DNA from: Salipiger sp. CCB-MM3
GTDB lineage: Bacteria; Pseudomonadota; Alphaproteobacteria; Rhodobacterales; Rhodobacteraceae
Reading direction: 5' to 3'
Assembly (NCBI RefSeq): GCF_001687105.1
Contig: NZ_CP014596.1
Span: 1,239,001-1,303,000, forward strand
Length of the DNA: 64,000 bases
The notes beneath the pieces were generated by a model. That model was not told where the DNA came from. It did no database searches and saw nothing but the letters and a program-made list of their open reading frames with translations. The position numbers and the translations under genes are program-made. Of the stretch, positions 19,189 through 30,159 are shown one piece after another (positions within the stretch are counted from its first letter, which is position 1; every line of letters begins with the position of its first letter).

Positions 19189-20193
19189 TCAAATGTCGCG
19201 GGCCTGCGCCAAAGCGTGCAGGGCCGCGCCGCGCGCCCCCGAACTGTCGCCATGCTGCGCGATGGCAATCTTCGGCGCGCGCATACTGCCGAGCCGCACC
19301 CGCTCCAGCGCCGCCGCGAGCCGCAGCTCGACGCCCGGTATCTGCGACAGGCCGCCCCCCAGCACGATGCAATCCGGATCATGCGCCAGTTGCAACGTTA
19401 GCAGCAACTCGCCCGCCAGATGCGCCCAAATCTGCAGAACCACTTCGGCGGCGCGTTCGCCGTCGCCAGCGCGCTGCGCGAGGTCCGCGGGTTCCAGTTC
19501 AGCGCCGAGGTACTGCCGTGCCAGCCAAGACAGGCCGGGACCAGACAGGCAGGTCTCAAAGCAGCCGCGCCGTCCGCAACCACAGTCGCGCAGGGCCAGA
19601 TCGACGCCCAGCCGGTCGCGCAATTCCTGCAGCGCATGTGAAGGAAGGCCAATGTGGCCAACCTCCAGCGCCGAGCCATTGGCGCGATAGCCCGCACGCC
19701 CGTCCTGCGCCAGCCCCGCGCCGATCCCCGTGCCCATGATCAGCCCGATCACCCGGCGCGCCCCGGTGCCCGCGCCGCCGAGAGCCTCGGACAGCGCAAA
19801 GGCCTGACAGTCGTTGAGCAGCGGCACCGGGCGTCCCAGCGCCTCGGCCAGCGCGGCGGGCAGGTTCTGGCCGGTGATGGGGATATTCGCGGCAAACCCA
19901 AGGCCGCTTTCGGGGTCGATAAGGCCGGGCAGGCCGATGCCCACCGGCAGCGCCGCGCCAAGCCCCGAGGTCTCTTCCAGCCAGCGTACCTGCGCGGCCA
20001 AAGCCTTTACGAAAGCGGTGAAATCCTCCGCGGGGGTCGGCAGGCGGCGGGTGTCCAGCGTCTGCATCTGCGCATCGAAGAGCCGCGCCTCGATCTTGGT
20101 GCCGCCAAGGTCGATCCCGCCAGAGGACGCGCCATTGGATGCGCGCGGCATATCCGCGGGCGCGAGGCGGGGCTGATCTGGCTGCGCGGGCAT
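19189..20193 (-). CDS. ROK-family sugar kinase
   Basis: 334 residues. The ATP-binding phosphate loop GIDLGGTKIEARLFD lies near residue 26, the ROK zinc motif CGCGRRGCFETCLSG near 230, and the catalytic Asp in LLNDCQAFALSE. The first 25 residues are an extra Pro/Ala tail; ATG 20193 is kept because AAGGAGA lies seven bases upstream. Lacks an N-terminal helix-turn-helix, so it is a kinase rather than a repressor. Substrate unknown: hexose, N-acetylhexosamine, or possibly ribose released by the facing operon; only the first two are usual for the family. Confidence 0.85.
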   Translation of the reverse strand: MPAQPDQPRLAPADMPRASNGASSGGIDLGGTKIEARLFDAQMQTLDTRRLPTPAEDFTAFVKALAAQVRWLEETSGLGAALPVGIGLPGLIDPESGLGFAANIPITGQNLPAALAEALGRPVPLLNDCQAFALSEALGGAGTGARRVIGLIMGTGIGAGLAQDGRAGYRANGSALEVGHIGLPSHALQELRDRLGVDLALRDCGCGRRGCFETCLSGPGLSWLARQYLGAELEPADLAQRAGDGERAAEVVLQIWAHLAGELLLTLQLAHDPDCIVLGGGLSQIPGVELRLAAALERVRLGSMRAPKIAIAQHGDSSGARGAALHALAQARDI

Positions 20194-20314
20194 AGGCTCT
20201 CCTTATCGGTCCGGCGTGGTGCGGCCTTTTCTGGCACGGGCATAGAGCCTGTCGCGGCGGCAAACGGCAAGGGGATTGCGCGCAATCGTGCGGCGGGCGT
20301 GAGCTCTACGAACG

Positions 20315-20346
20315 AAAAAGGCCCGCACCTCAATGAGGTACGGGCC
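20315..20346 (-). terminator. Rho-independent terminator of katG copy 1
   Basis: Read on the minus strand, a stem of GGCCCG-T-ACCTCA and TGAGGT-G-CGGGCC with a tiny loop is followed by TTTTT (20319-20315), 22 bp after the katG stop. Confidence 0.88.
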
Positions 20347-20368
20347 GATCTTCACCTAGGCGGCGCGA

Positions 20369-22573
<2,205 letters not shown>

Positions 22574-22731
22574 TTACCGGCGGGGCAGTTGCCGCCGCGC
22601 AGGAAAGACCTACATTCGCCGGGCAATAAAACGAAATCGTAATTTTTTCACATTGCGATAAGGTAAAGCTATCAACGCTCACGGCGCGCGTGCGCAGCGG
22701 AACCCAATGCGCCGCCGGGTGTTGCCTGTGC

Positions 22732-23637
22732 ATGAACAACCCTGAAGACCCCTCCCGCACCCAACCAGCCCAAAGCGAGGCCATGCACCGCCGCGCCGAA
22801 GAACGCTCGGTCCTGAGCGCCTCGCGCCTCTCCGCACGCCTGATCTACGAGGTCATCCGCCGCGACGGCGAGGAGGAGCTTAACCGCCCCTCGGTCTCAT
22901 TGATCTGGTCCGGTCTCGCGGCGGGCATTTTGATCAGCCTGTCGGTGATCGCGCAGGCGGTGCTGAAGGCTTATCTGCCGAAGGCCGACTGGGCGTGGCT
23001 CATCGAGTGCTTTGGCTATTCGCTGGGCTTCATCGTGGTGATCTATGGGCGGATGCAGCTATTTACCGAGAACACGATCACCACCGTGATGCCGGTGGTG
23101 GCGCAGCGCTCGGCGACCTGTCTGCGCAAGATGCTGCGGCTCTGGGGCATCGTTCTGGCGGCGAATGTGACCGGGGCCACCATCGCCTCGGCTTTCCTGC
23201 TGCTGCCCGGCGTGGTGCCGACCGAACTGGCCGACAGTCTGCTTGCCGTGGCGCGTCACGCGGTCGAGGGCACGGCCTCGGGCAACTTCTTTCGGGCGCT
23301 GCCCGCGGGTGTGCTGATCGCGGCGCTGGTCTGGGTGATGCCCGGCGCGCGCGGCGAGTCGCTGCTGATCGTGCTGGCGATGACGTGGCTGCTGGCCGCC
23401 GCTGGCTTTGCGCATGTGATCGCGGGCACAGTGGAGGCTGGGCTGCTGGTCTGGCACGGCGAGATCGGTGTTGGCCATGCGCTCTTCCGCTTCTTCCTGC
23501 CGGTGCTGGCGGGCAACGTCGCGGGCGGTACGGCGATCTTCACGCTTGTCACATGGGGGCAGGTGAAGAACGAGGTCGCGCAGGCAGATGAGGGCGGGCA
23601 GGAGATCGGCCTGCCTTCGGGCACCCGGCGCGCTTAG
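22732..23637 (+). CDS. Formate/nitrite transporter family protein (YfdC-like)
   Basis: About 301 residues with six hydrophobic segments (VSLIWSGLAAGILISLSVIAQ; CFGYSLGFIVVIYGRMQLFTENT; IVLAANVTGATIASAFLLLPG; ALPAGVLIAALVWVMPGARGE; VLAMTWLLAAAGFAHVIAG; FFLPVLAGNVAGGTAIF). This is the FNT pentameric channel fold, in the YfdC-like subgroup with a charged N-terminal extension. Start uncertain: ATG 22732 has no clear ribosome site; ATG 22783, after GAGG, would give 284 residues. The transported ion is not predictable here. It ends overlapping the facing yitT-like gene by four bases. Confidence 0.85.
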   Translation: MNNPEDPSRTQPAQSEAMHRRAEERSVLSASRLSARLIYEVIRRDGEEELNRPSVSLIWSGLAAGILISLSVIAQAVLKAYLPKADWAWLIECFGYSLGFIVVIYGRMQLFTENTITTVMPVVAQRSATCLRKMLRLWGIVLAANVTGATIASAFLLLPGVVPTELADSLLAVARHAVEGTASGNFFRALPAGVLIAALVWVMPGARGESLLIVLAMTWLLAAAGFAHVIAGTVEAGLLVWHGEIGVGHALFRFFLPVLAGNVAGGTAIFTLVTWGQVKNEVAQADEGGQEIGLPSGTRRA

Positions 23638-24257
23638 GCTTTGGGCGCGGGCTGATCCGGCGATGCGCCGCTCTGGTGGATGCGGAAGTTCCACGCGATC
23701 ACCGCGTTGAGCACCGCCGCCCCAAGCGCCGAGTAGAGGATCAGATCCAGCGGCAGCACGAAAAGCGCCACGCCAAAGACCACCGCGTCAAAGCACATCT
23801 GGAACCAGCCGGTGCGGAAGCCCGTGCGCTCTTCGACGATCAGCGCAAGCACGCCCAGACCGCCCGCCGAGGCGTTGTGGCGGAAGAGGGCGATGAGCCC
23901 CGCGCCCGCGGTCGCTCCGGCAAGGACCGCCGCCAGAAGTGGCGGCAGGCGCTCGAAGCTGATCCAGCTTTCCAGCAGCGGCGTGGTCACCGAGATGCCG
24001 ACCACCGCCACCAGCGTGCGCAGGGTGAAGACCTTGCCACGACGCTTCCATGACAGCCACAGGAACGGCAGGCTCACCACGAGGAAGATCACCCCGAAGT
24101 CCAGCGGCAGCAGATAGCTCAGCAGCACCGAAGCCCCCGCCGTCTGGCCGGTGATCAGCCCGCAGGCCTTGAGGAAGACCACGCCGAGGCTGGCCATCAG
24201 GATGCCGAAGGCCAGGCCCTGTGCATCATAGAGCGAGATCGGGGAGCGGAGTTTCAT
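23634..24257 (-). CDS. YitT-family membrane protein
   Basis: 207 residues with about five transmembrane helices and the family features GILMASLGVVFLKACGLITG, LLSYLLPLDFGVIFLV and ALFRHNASAGGLGVLALI. YitT/DUF161 proteins are inner-membrane proteins of unknown biochemical role. Tail-to-tail with the FNT gene, sharing four bases, so the two cannot be co-transcribed. Confidence 0.87.
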   Translation of the reverse strand: MKLRSPISLYDAQGLAFGILMASLGVVFLKACGLITGQTAGASVLLSYLLPLDFGVIFLVVSLPFLWLSWKRRGKVFTLRTLVAVVGISVTTPLLESWISFERLPPLLAAVLAGATAGAGLIALFRHNASAGGLGVLALIVEERTGFRTGWFQMCFDAVVFGVALFVLPLDLILYSALGAAVLNAVIAWNFRIHQSGASPDQPAPKA

Positions 24258-24391
24258 CGGGGCAGGGGTCCGGGCTTTGGATCATGGGAATGCGGGCCTC
24301 TTGCCCCCCTTCGCGCGTCATCGCAAGCCGCAGATCAACCGGCGGGCGGAATTTCCGGGTCTGCCGTCGCGTATCGCGCGGCGAGATCCGG

Positions 24392-25624
24392 CTAGATCCG
24401 GCGCGCGGGCGACAGGGCGCGGGTCAGTTCGTCCTCACCGTCCTCCAGCGACGTGGCCAGCACCTCTGCGGTGGTGGGGCCAAGGGTGAAGCCCTGATGC
24501 CCGTGGCCAAAGTGGAACCACATGCCCGGATGGCGCGGCGCGGCGCCGACCATTGGCAGCATGTCGGGCATGCAGGGGCGGGTGCCGGACCATTGCGGCT
24601 CGGTGATCCGCGGCCCGATCTGCAGCATGTCCCCCAGCGCGCGGCGTCCTCGCTCCAACTGGCGCAGATCGGCGGGCGCATCATGGGCCACAAGCGCGGC
24701 ACCGGTGGCGATGCGCAGCCCGGTCTGCATGGGCGAGGCGACGACGCCATTGTCCATATCGACGATCGGGCGGCGCGGGGTCTGATTGGTCTGAAAGTGC
24801 CCGTGATACCCGCGCTTGAGCACCATGGGGATGCGATAGTCGAAACGGCGCAAAAGCCGCGGCGCCCAAGGGCCGAGGGCGATCACCACATGCTGTGCGG
24901 CAAGCGGCCCATCCGCGGTGGCGACCGTCCAGCCGGAGCCGTCTTGGGCAAGGCTTTCCGCATCGCCGCCAAGGATCCGCCCGCCGCGCCGCTCGAAGAG
25001 CGCCGCATAGGCCGCGACGAGCCCGCCGGGAGAGCTGCAACTCCATGTGTCGGACCACAGAAGCACGCCTGCAGGCTCGGCCTGCAGGGCCGGGTCCTCG
25101 CGGCGGTAGCTGGCGCCGTCGAAGGTGCAAAAACGCGGGCCGTAGCGTGCCGCGATGCGCTCGGCGTCTGTGGCATCGCGTTCAAAAGCACGGGGGTCGC
25201 GGTAGATCTGCGCCATGCCGTCGCGGGCGATAAGGTTATCACAGCCCGCCGCCTCGATCAGCGGCTGGTGATCCTGCGCTGCGCGGCTGGTGAGCCGGGC
25301 GTAGGTCTGCGACAGCGCCGCGTGGCGGGTGGGGGCGGAATTGCGGAAATAGGACCAGAGCGCGGGCGCCATCCCCGCGAGGCCACGCAGCGACCATGTC
25401 AGATCGTTGCTGCGCCCGGTCATCATGGCGAGGATCACCCGCGGGTCGCGCGGCATGGCGTAGGGTTCGGCGGCCTCGGTCTGGATCACACCGGCATTGC
25501 CAAAGGAGGTCTCGCGTCCCGGCGCGCCGCGATCGAGCAGCTGCACCGCATGGCCGCGCGCCTGCAGCGCCAGCGCCGTGGAGACGCCAACCATGCCAGC
25601 GCCAAGCACGAGAATTTCCGCCAT
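24392..25624 (-). CDS. FAD-dependent D-amino-acid dehydrogenase-like oxidoreductase
   Basis: 410 residues of the DadA/DAO family. The N-terminus is MAEILVLGAGMVGVSTALAL (Rossmann FAD fold), and the C-terminal part has GTRPCMPDMLPMVG and GHGHQGFTLGPTTAEVLA, characteristic of DadA-like enzymes that pass electrons to the quinone pool. The open frame runs to 25747, but ATG 25624 has a GGAGCAGGA site and starts at the FAD motif. Monocistronic. D-amino acids, sarcosine-like amines or hydroxyproline are all possible substrates. Confidence 0.87.
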   Translation of the reverse strand: MAEILVLGAGMVGVSTALALQARGHAVQLLDRGAPGRETSFGNAGVIQTEAAEPYAMPRDPRVILAMMTGRSNDLTWSLRGLAGMAPALWSYFRNSAPTRHAALSQTYARLTSRAAQDHQPLIEAAGCDNLIARDGMAQIYRDPRAFERDATDAERIAARYGPRFCTFDGASYRREDPALQAEPAGVLLWSDTWSCSSPGGLVAAYAALFERRGGRILGGDAESLAQDGSGWTVATADGPLAAQHVVIALGPWAPRLLRRFDYRIPMVLKRGYHGHFQTNQTPRRPIVDMDNGVVASPMQTGLRIATGAALVAHDAPADLRQLERGRRALGDMLQIGPRITEPQWSGTRPCMPDMLPMVGAAPRHPGMWFHFGHGHQGFTLGPTTAEVLATSLEDGEDELTRALSPARRI

Positions 25625-25802
25625 AGTCCTGCTCCGCCTATGGAAATTGGCCAAGGCGGCGCCTGCGCCGCACTGCCTGCAAGCTGTAGCGCGCGCAGTG
25701 CCGCGCGAAAAGCGCCTCGGGCTCGAGGGCCGCTTTGCATGGCGCATTGAGCACGGTCACAGGGGCTGCGGTGGCGCGAAAACGGGCAGGGCTGGTGGGG
25801 CG

Positions 25803-26228
25803 TCAGGCGCGGGGACGGCGGCCCGGTCCGTTGGGCCGGCTCAGCACAAAGATCGCCGCACCCCCCATGCAGACCAGTTGGATCAGCAGAACGCGCCCCG
25901 GCAGGTCGAGAAACACGCTCAGCAGGAAGGCCGCGCTCATCATGCCAACCGCCATGGCCTTGTGCCGCGGCGCGATGGCGCCATTGGCGCGCCAGTCGGC
26001 GATCATCGGGCCAAAGCGCGGATGCGACTGCAAATAATCATGCAGCCGCGGCGAGCTGCGCGAAAAGGCGAAGGCCGCAAGAAGCACCAGTGGCGTCGTG
26101 GGCAGCACCGGCAGCACGATGCCGATGATCCCGGTCACCAGCGAAATGGACCCAAGCGCCAGCCACAGGAGGCGCAGGCCGCCGGTGGCGGTGCGCGGGA
26201 GATGCGGGTGAGGATCAGGCTTGGTCAT
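25803..26228 (-). CDS. YbaN/DUF454 inner-membrane protein
   Basis: 141 residues with three or four membrane helices. The diagnostic stretch WLALGSISLVTGIIGIVLPV, LPTTPLVLLAAFAFSRSSPR and LHDYLQSHPRFGPMI defines the DUF454 family. Function unknown; in other bacteria it neighbours haem or iron genes. Stands alone here. Confidence 0.88.
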   Translation of the reverse strand: MTKPDPHPHLPRTATGGLRLLWLALGSISLVTGIIGIVLPVLPTTPLVLLAAFAFSRSSPRLHDYLQSHPRFGPMIADWRANGAIAPRHKAMAVGMMSAAFLLSVFLDLPGRVLLIQLVCMGGAAIFVLSRPNGPGRRPRA

Positions 26229-26402
26229 CGCGGCGTGCCGATTGCAAAACGCCCTTCAGGGCCGTGCCTTGCAAGATAGGCCAAAACGGCTGCGGTTCAA
26301 AAGGGTCGCGTCGCCTTCTTCGGCTGCCGGGACCGTGCCTAGGTGATCAGCCCGCCAAGGTGTAGAAGCGGGCGCCCGCCACGAGACGGAAGGCAAAAGG
26401 CG

Positions 26403-26477
26403 TCCGCAGCCGGGGAAGGGGAAAGGGGGCCCGGCTGCGGAACCCCGGGGCTTAGAGGGAGGGCGGAAATGCCCCGG
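26403..26477 (-). ncRNA. Tandem C-rich-loop hairpins downstream of haemoglobin gene
   Basis: Two adjacent stem-loops. Read on the minus strand, the first pairs CCGGGGC with GCCCCGG around a 19-nt loop containing CCGCCCTCCCTC (26445-26477); the second pairs TCCGCAGCCGGG with CCCGGCTGCGGA around CCCCCTTTCCCCTTC (26403-26441). The arrangement, in the 3' untranslated region of a minus-strand gene, resembles the cuckoo/CcsR small RNAs of Rhodobacter, although the loops are diverged from CCUCCUCCC. The rest of the 296-bp gap (26229-26524) shows no gene. Confidence 0.5.
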
Positions 26478-26524
26478 TACCCAAGGTCAATCGCTTTGGT
26501 TCACTTTCTGGCTCGCTGTCTGGT

Positions 26525-26899
26525 TCACTGGCGGACGATCTCGGCCTTCAGCGAATAGGTGATCATCAGAACGTCCTTGCGGGTCTGCTCGTCGATGCCA
26601 TGGGCTTTGAGCGTGGCCATGATATCGTCAATCGCGGCCATATATTCGTCGTCGCCGATGTTCATGCCGCGATGCGCCTCGGGCATGCTGCGCCCGGTGT
26701 ACTCTTCCGGCCCGCCGCTGCCCGCACCGAATAAATCGCACAGGTGGCTCTTGGCGGTGTCCATCTCCTGCGGCATTTCGCGATAGGGCAGGAAACGGGC
26801 GCTGATCACCGGGTTCTTCATATGCGCCTCGATGACATCATCCACCAGCGCGGCAATGCCGCTCTTGGCGCCGAGCCGTTGGTACAGGGTTTTCTCCAT
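26525..26899 (-). CDS. Group I truncated haemoglobin
   Basis: 124 residues with the 2-on-2 globin pattern: YQRLGAKSGIAALVDD at the N-terminus, LCDLFGAGSGGPEEYTG in the E/F region and the proximal His (H76) in SMPEAHRGMNIG. Such proteins bind O2 or NO and often detoxify nitric oxide. Single gene with the hairpin RNA candidate directly downstream. Confidence 0.9.
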   Translation of the reverse strand: MEKTLYQRLGAKSGIAALVDDVIEAHMKNPVISARFLPYREMPQEMDTAKSHLCDLFGAGSGGPEEYTGRSMPEAHRGMNIGDDEYMAAIDDIMATLKAHGIDEQTRKDVLMITYSLKAEIVRQ

Positions 26900-26980
26900 C
26901 GCATCATCCTCCGATCTTTGCTGCCGGTTGATCTTTCCGGTGGCTGGCGGCAGGCGCCGCAGCGGGCGCCTGCCAGCGTC

Positions 26981-28426
26981 TCACTGCGCGGCGGCAGCCG
27001 CTTCCTGAGGCTGGATGTTGTGGTTGACCCGGAAGAGGTTCGACGGATCATAGCGCGCCTTCACCTCGCGCAGCCGGGCGAGATTGTCGCCATAGGCCTC
27101 TCCCAGCCGGTCCGGCTCGTCGTCGGGCATGAAGTTGACATAGACGCTTGGCGCCGCGCCCGCCGCGGTGGCGTCAAAGAGCGCGCGGGCCCATGCGATG
27201 CAGGCGCCATCTTGGTCGGCGCTGTCCCAGCGGGTGTGCACATTCATCGTGAAATGGCTGTCGCGCTGCGGGAAGGCCGTGGCATTTGGTGCGACACGCG
27301 CCATTGCACCGCCGACATGCGCGATGAAGACCTCGCACTGCGGATCGGGCAGCGTTTTAACTGCCTTCAGAATGGCCGAGATCGTCGCATCTTCGAGGGT
27401 CAGGAAATCGCGGCTTTTCCAATAGTTGCGCGCTCCGGGTGTGAGCAGCGGATCGAAGGCGGCCTGCCAGCCGACAAAGGGATGCGGGCCGATGACATCG
27501 ACGATCGGGCTGCCGAGCGCGCGCAACTCGCGCATTGCGTTCTCGCCCTCGCTCATGTCTCCGGAATAGCAGGCAGCAAAGATCAGCACCTCGCGGCCAT
27601 GCCAGTCCTCGGGCAAAAAGGGCAGGGGCGGCGCTTTGCGCAGGACCGACCAGATGGTCAACTCGTCCGGTGCTTTGGCGCAGAGCTCGCGGAACTTCGG
27701 CAGCAGGTCTTCCGCAGCATCGAGCGGATGGATGACCAGCCCCGACAGCACTTCAGGCCCCACCGGATGCAGGCGGAACTCGAAGGAACTCACCACGCCG
27801 AAATTGCCGCCGCCGCCGCGGATCGCCCAGAAGAGATCGGGGTTTTCCGTCTCTGAGGCGCGCAGGATGGCGCCATCGGCGGTGACCACTTCGGCGGAAA
27901 GAAGGTTGTCGATGGTCATGCCGTATTTGCGGGTGATCCAGCCGAAACCACCACCCAGCGTCAGGCCAGAAATTCCGGTGGTGGAATTCACGCCAACCGG
28001 CAGCGCAAGGCCGTGGACCTGCGTCTCACGGTCCACATCGCCGAGGATGGCTCCGGGTCCGACCTGCGCGCTGCGCGCCGCAGGGTCCACGGTCACCGAG
28101 CGCATTAGCGACAGATCGAGCATCAGCGTGCCGTCTTCGACCGCGAGTCCGGCGATCTGGTGGCCGCCGGCGCGCACCGACATGCGCAGGCCGTTGCTGC
28201 GGGCGAAATTCACCGCGGCCTGAATGTCGGACGTCCCAAGCGCGCGGATCACCAGCGCGGGCTTGCGGCGGTGCATCGCGTTCCAGATCTCGCTGGCCTC
28301 GGCATAGCCGGGCTCTCCTTCAAGTGCGGTGCCGCCGCGGAGCGCGGCGTCGAGCGCGGCGTGGGCTTCTGCGGTGATCTTCTGTTTCGAGCCGTTGAGG
28401 CCGTTGAGTTCAATCCCTGCTGACAT
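26981..28426 (-). CDS. FAD-binding oxidoreductase (BBE/PCMH family)
   Basis: 481 residues. The FAD-binding PCMH domain has SVRAGGHQIAGLAVEDGTL, where H89 is the usual covalent flavin ligand, and GISGLTLGGGFGWITRKYG where the second covalent site, a Cys, is absent; so single covalent linkage is likely. The C-terminal berberine-bridge segment RYDPSNLFRVNHNIQP is present. The much longer frame to 29077 is a shadow: ATG 28426 has GGAGG. Members oxidise sugars, alcohols or secondary metabolites; the substrate is unknown. Divergent from an HxlR regulator that probably controls it. Confidence 0.88.
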   Translation of the reverse strand: MSAGIELNGLNGSKQKITAEAHAALDAALRGGTALEGEPGYAEASEIWNAMHRRKPALVIRALGTSDIQAAVNFARSNGLRMSVRAGGHQIAGLAVEDGTLMLDLSLMRSVTVDPAARSAQVGPGAILGDVDRETQVHGLALPVGVNSTTGISGLTLGGGFGWITRKYGMTIDNLLSAEVVTADGAILRASETENPDLFWAIRGGGGNFGVVSSFEFRLHPVGPEVLSGLVIHPLDAAEDLLPKFRELCAKAPDELTIWSVLRKAPPLPFLPEDWHGREVLIFAACYSGDMSEGENAMRELRALGSPIVDVIGPHPFVGWQAAFDPLLTPGARNYWKSRDFLTLEDATISAILKAVKTLPDPQCEVFIAHVGGAMARVAPNATAFPQRDSHFTMNVHTRWDSADQDGACIAWARALFDATAAGAAPSVYVNFMPDDEPDRLGEAYGDNLARLREVKARYDPSNLFRVNHNIQPQEAAAAAQ

Positions 28427-28539
28427 GATGTCCTCCGCTTTGCTTGGGGGCGTGCGACCGGCAGGTCGCGCTGTCCCGAAGAATGCGCCGCCCGTCCAGA
28501 ACGGCTGTCCCAAAGCATGGCGGGTCGGAATGAGGCGAA

Positions 28540-28581
28540 CCAGTGGCGGAACTGGACCAGCAGGTCCAGATACTGGACTGG
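28540..28581. promoter_or_regulatory. Cluster of ACTGG repeats, probable HxlR operator
   Basis: Within 42 bp of the 213-bp divergent gap: CCAGT (28540), ACTGG (28551), a perfect inverted repeat CTGGACC-AGCA-GGTCCAG (28552-28569), and tandem ACTGGACTGG (28572-28581). A TATACT -10-like hexamer follows at 28604-28609, upstream of the regulator gene. Confidence 0.65.
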
Positions 28582-28639
28582 ATACAATTTTTCGAATGTG
28601 AGCTATACTCTTCTCACCGAGCGAGGAAGGGAGGGCCTC

Positions 28640-29329
28640 ATGTCGAATGCCAGCTATTTCCAGTTCTGTCCGGTGGCCATGGCCGCTGAAATTCTCTGTA
28701 CGCGGTGGACCATGGTGCTGGTCCGAGAACTCGTGGCGGGCTCGACCCGGTTCAACGATCTCAGGCGCGGCGTGCCGCGCATGTCGCGCTCGCTGCTGGC
28801 GCAGAGGCTGCGGGAATTGGAGGCTGCGGACATCGTCGAGCGTCGCCCGGTGCCCGGAACCCAGCACGTCGATTATCTGCTGACACCGGCCGGAAAGGAT
28901 TTGCTTTCGATCGTCGAAGCCTTTGGCATCTGGGGCCAGAAATGGGTGAAATCCGAGCCGTCGCTCGAGCGGCTCGACGTGTCGCTGCTGATGTGGGACA
29001 TGCGCCGCAATCTCGATCCCAGCCCATTGCCGCCGCGCCGGACGGTGCTGAATTTCCGCTTTCCGGACCTGCCGCAATCCAAGCGCGCGTGGTGGCTGAT
29101 CGTCGAGCCAAACGGCGCGGTCGATCTGTGTCTGGCCGATCCCGGCTTCGAGGTCGATCTATTCGTGACCACCGATCTGCGCACGATGACCGAGATTTGG
29201 ATGGGTCTTGCGACGGCGCGGCAGGCCGCCGAGAGAATGCAACTGGACGGCAATCGCGCGGTGGCTGAGACCATGCAGCAATGGCTTGGCCTGAGCCCAT
29301 TCGCGGCGCAGAAGAAATTGGTCTCCTGA
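28640..29329 (+). CDS. HxlR-family transcriptional regulator
   Basis: 229 residues. The winged-helix HxlR domain covers residues about 10-100: FCPVAMAAEILCTRWTMVLV, RFNDLRRGVPRMSRSLLAQR and LTPAGKDL. The C-terminal 120 residues form an SCP2-like or ligand domain seen in long HxlR proteins. ATG 28640 follows GGAAGGGAGGG; the upstream extension to 28517 is not used. Cys residues near the N-terminus (C11, C22) could sense redox or electrophiles, as in some relatives. Divergent from the flavoprotein gene. Confidence 0.88.
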   Translation: MSNASYFQFCPVAMAAEILCTRWTMVLVRELVAGSTRFNDLRRGVPRMSRSLLAQRLRELEAADIVERRPVPGTQHVDYLLTPAGKDLLSIVEAFGIWGQKWVKSEPSLERLDVSLLMWDMRRNLDPSPLPPRRTVLNFRFPDLPQSKRAWWLIVEPNGAVDLCLADPGFEVDLFVTTDLRTMTEIWMGLATARQAAERMQLDGNRAVAETMQQWLGLSPFAAQKKLVS

Positions 29330-29388
29330 AAGAGCAGCGTATGTGGCGCCACATGCTTGAACGTAATGAAGGAGAGTGGTGGCGCCAT

Positions 29389-29416
29389 ATTACGCGCATG
29401 GCGCGTAATTTCTCTT
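29389..29416 (+). terminator. Probable terminator after hxlR-type gene
   Basis: Inverted repeat ATTACGCGC-ATG-GCGCGTAAT followed by TTCTCTT, 60 bp after the stop. A separate palindrome ATGTGGCGCCACAT lies upstream at 29341-29354. The remainder of the 282-bp gap is AT-richer than its surroundings and holds no gene that I can support. Confidence 0.55.
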
Positions 29417-29611
29417 AAAGGAAGAGTAGCCATATATTGGCTCTCGCTTATTGAGAGTTCGGTCTGCCAACTGGGTTCGCCAAGCGTTTTCGCAAGAGAT
29501 CACGCCAGCAGGCGGGCGTCGCCAAAAGTGAATCCCTGAAACGTATAAGTAAGATTATGTTAATTAAGTACTGCACGACCGGAAGGCTTTGCTGGGCGCG
29601 CGCAGCTCACC

Positions 29612-29905
29612 TCAGTCCGCTGCGTGGCCGTGGTTCTTCTTTTTTTTCACTTGTTCCACAGTGGCTTTTTCGGGTTTTTTCAAGCGCTCAACCTTGGTTC
29701 GGACGCTCACCATGACGAACAGCGTGACAATGATGATCGCGGGAAAACCTAGATAGGCCAGCAGCACGACGAGCAAGCTCGCGTCTGAAAGCCACAGGAT
29801 GACCCCGCCCACAACGCCAATAAGACCGACAAGGCAGGCGATGACAAAGCCTCCGCCGGCGCCTACGCGGCGCGCTCGGTCTTTGTTCTCATTGCCGCCT
29901 ATCAT
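29612..29905 (-). CDS. Small two-helix membrane protein, unknown
   Basis: 97 residues: a polar N-terminus (MIGGNENKDRARRVG), two hydrophobic helices (GGFVIACLVGLIGVVGGVIL and SLLVVLLAYLGFPAIIIVTL), and a Lys/Glu-rich cytoplasmic tail ending KKKKNHGHAAD. The ribosome site GGGGGAG lies 9-10 bases before ATG. No family recognised. The 254 bp upstream (29906-30159) are AT-rich without a gene. Confidence 0.68.
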   Translation of the reverse strand: MIGGNENKDRARRVGAGGGFVIACLVGLIGVVGGVILWLSDASLLVVLLAYLGFPAIIIVTLFVMVSVRTKVERLKKPEKATVEQVKKKKNHGHAAD

Positions 29906-30159
29906 GTTCTACTCTCCCCCGAGAAAAGCAGAATGAAGATCCCCATATTACAAACCAAATGGTTTCCAGATACAGGTGAAATCAGCCCCCATATTTGAAG
30001 CATATCGCAATTCATTTTCATAAAAAAGGCGAATCTATGCAGATCGGATTTTGCGACGCTGTTTTGCATAGAGCTTCGCAGAGCCATATCCCGGGTTTAG
30101 ACTTTTCGTCAGCAAGCACGCGTGCCGATCCGGTCGCGCCTCTTCACACCTTCAAGGCG

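Noticed and set aside
22658..22672. ATAA-N7-CTAT upstream of katG copy 1 as an OxyR half-site
   Set aside because: Only one of the two required half-sites is present and one position mismatches; too weak to list as an operator.
26981..29077. 698-residue version of the BBE flavoprotein
   Set aside because: The first 217 codons overlap the divergent hxlR gene; ATG 28426 has the only good ribosome site.
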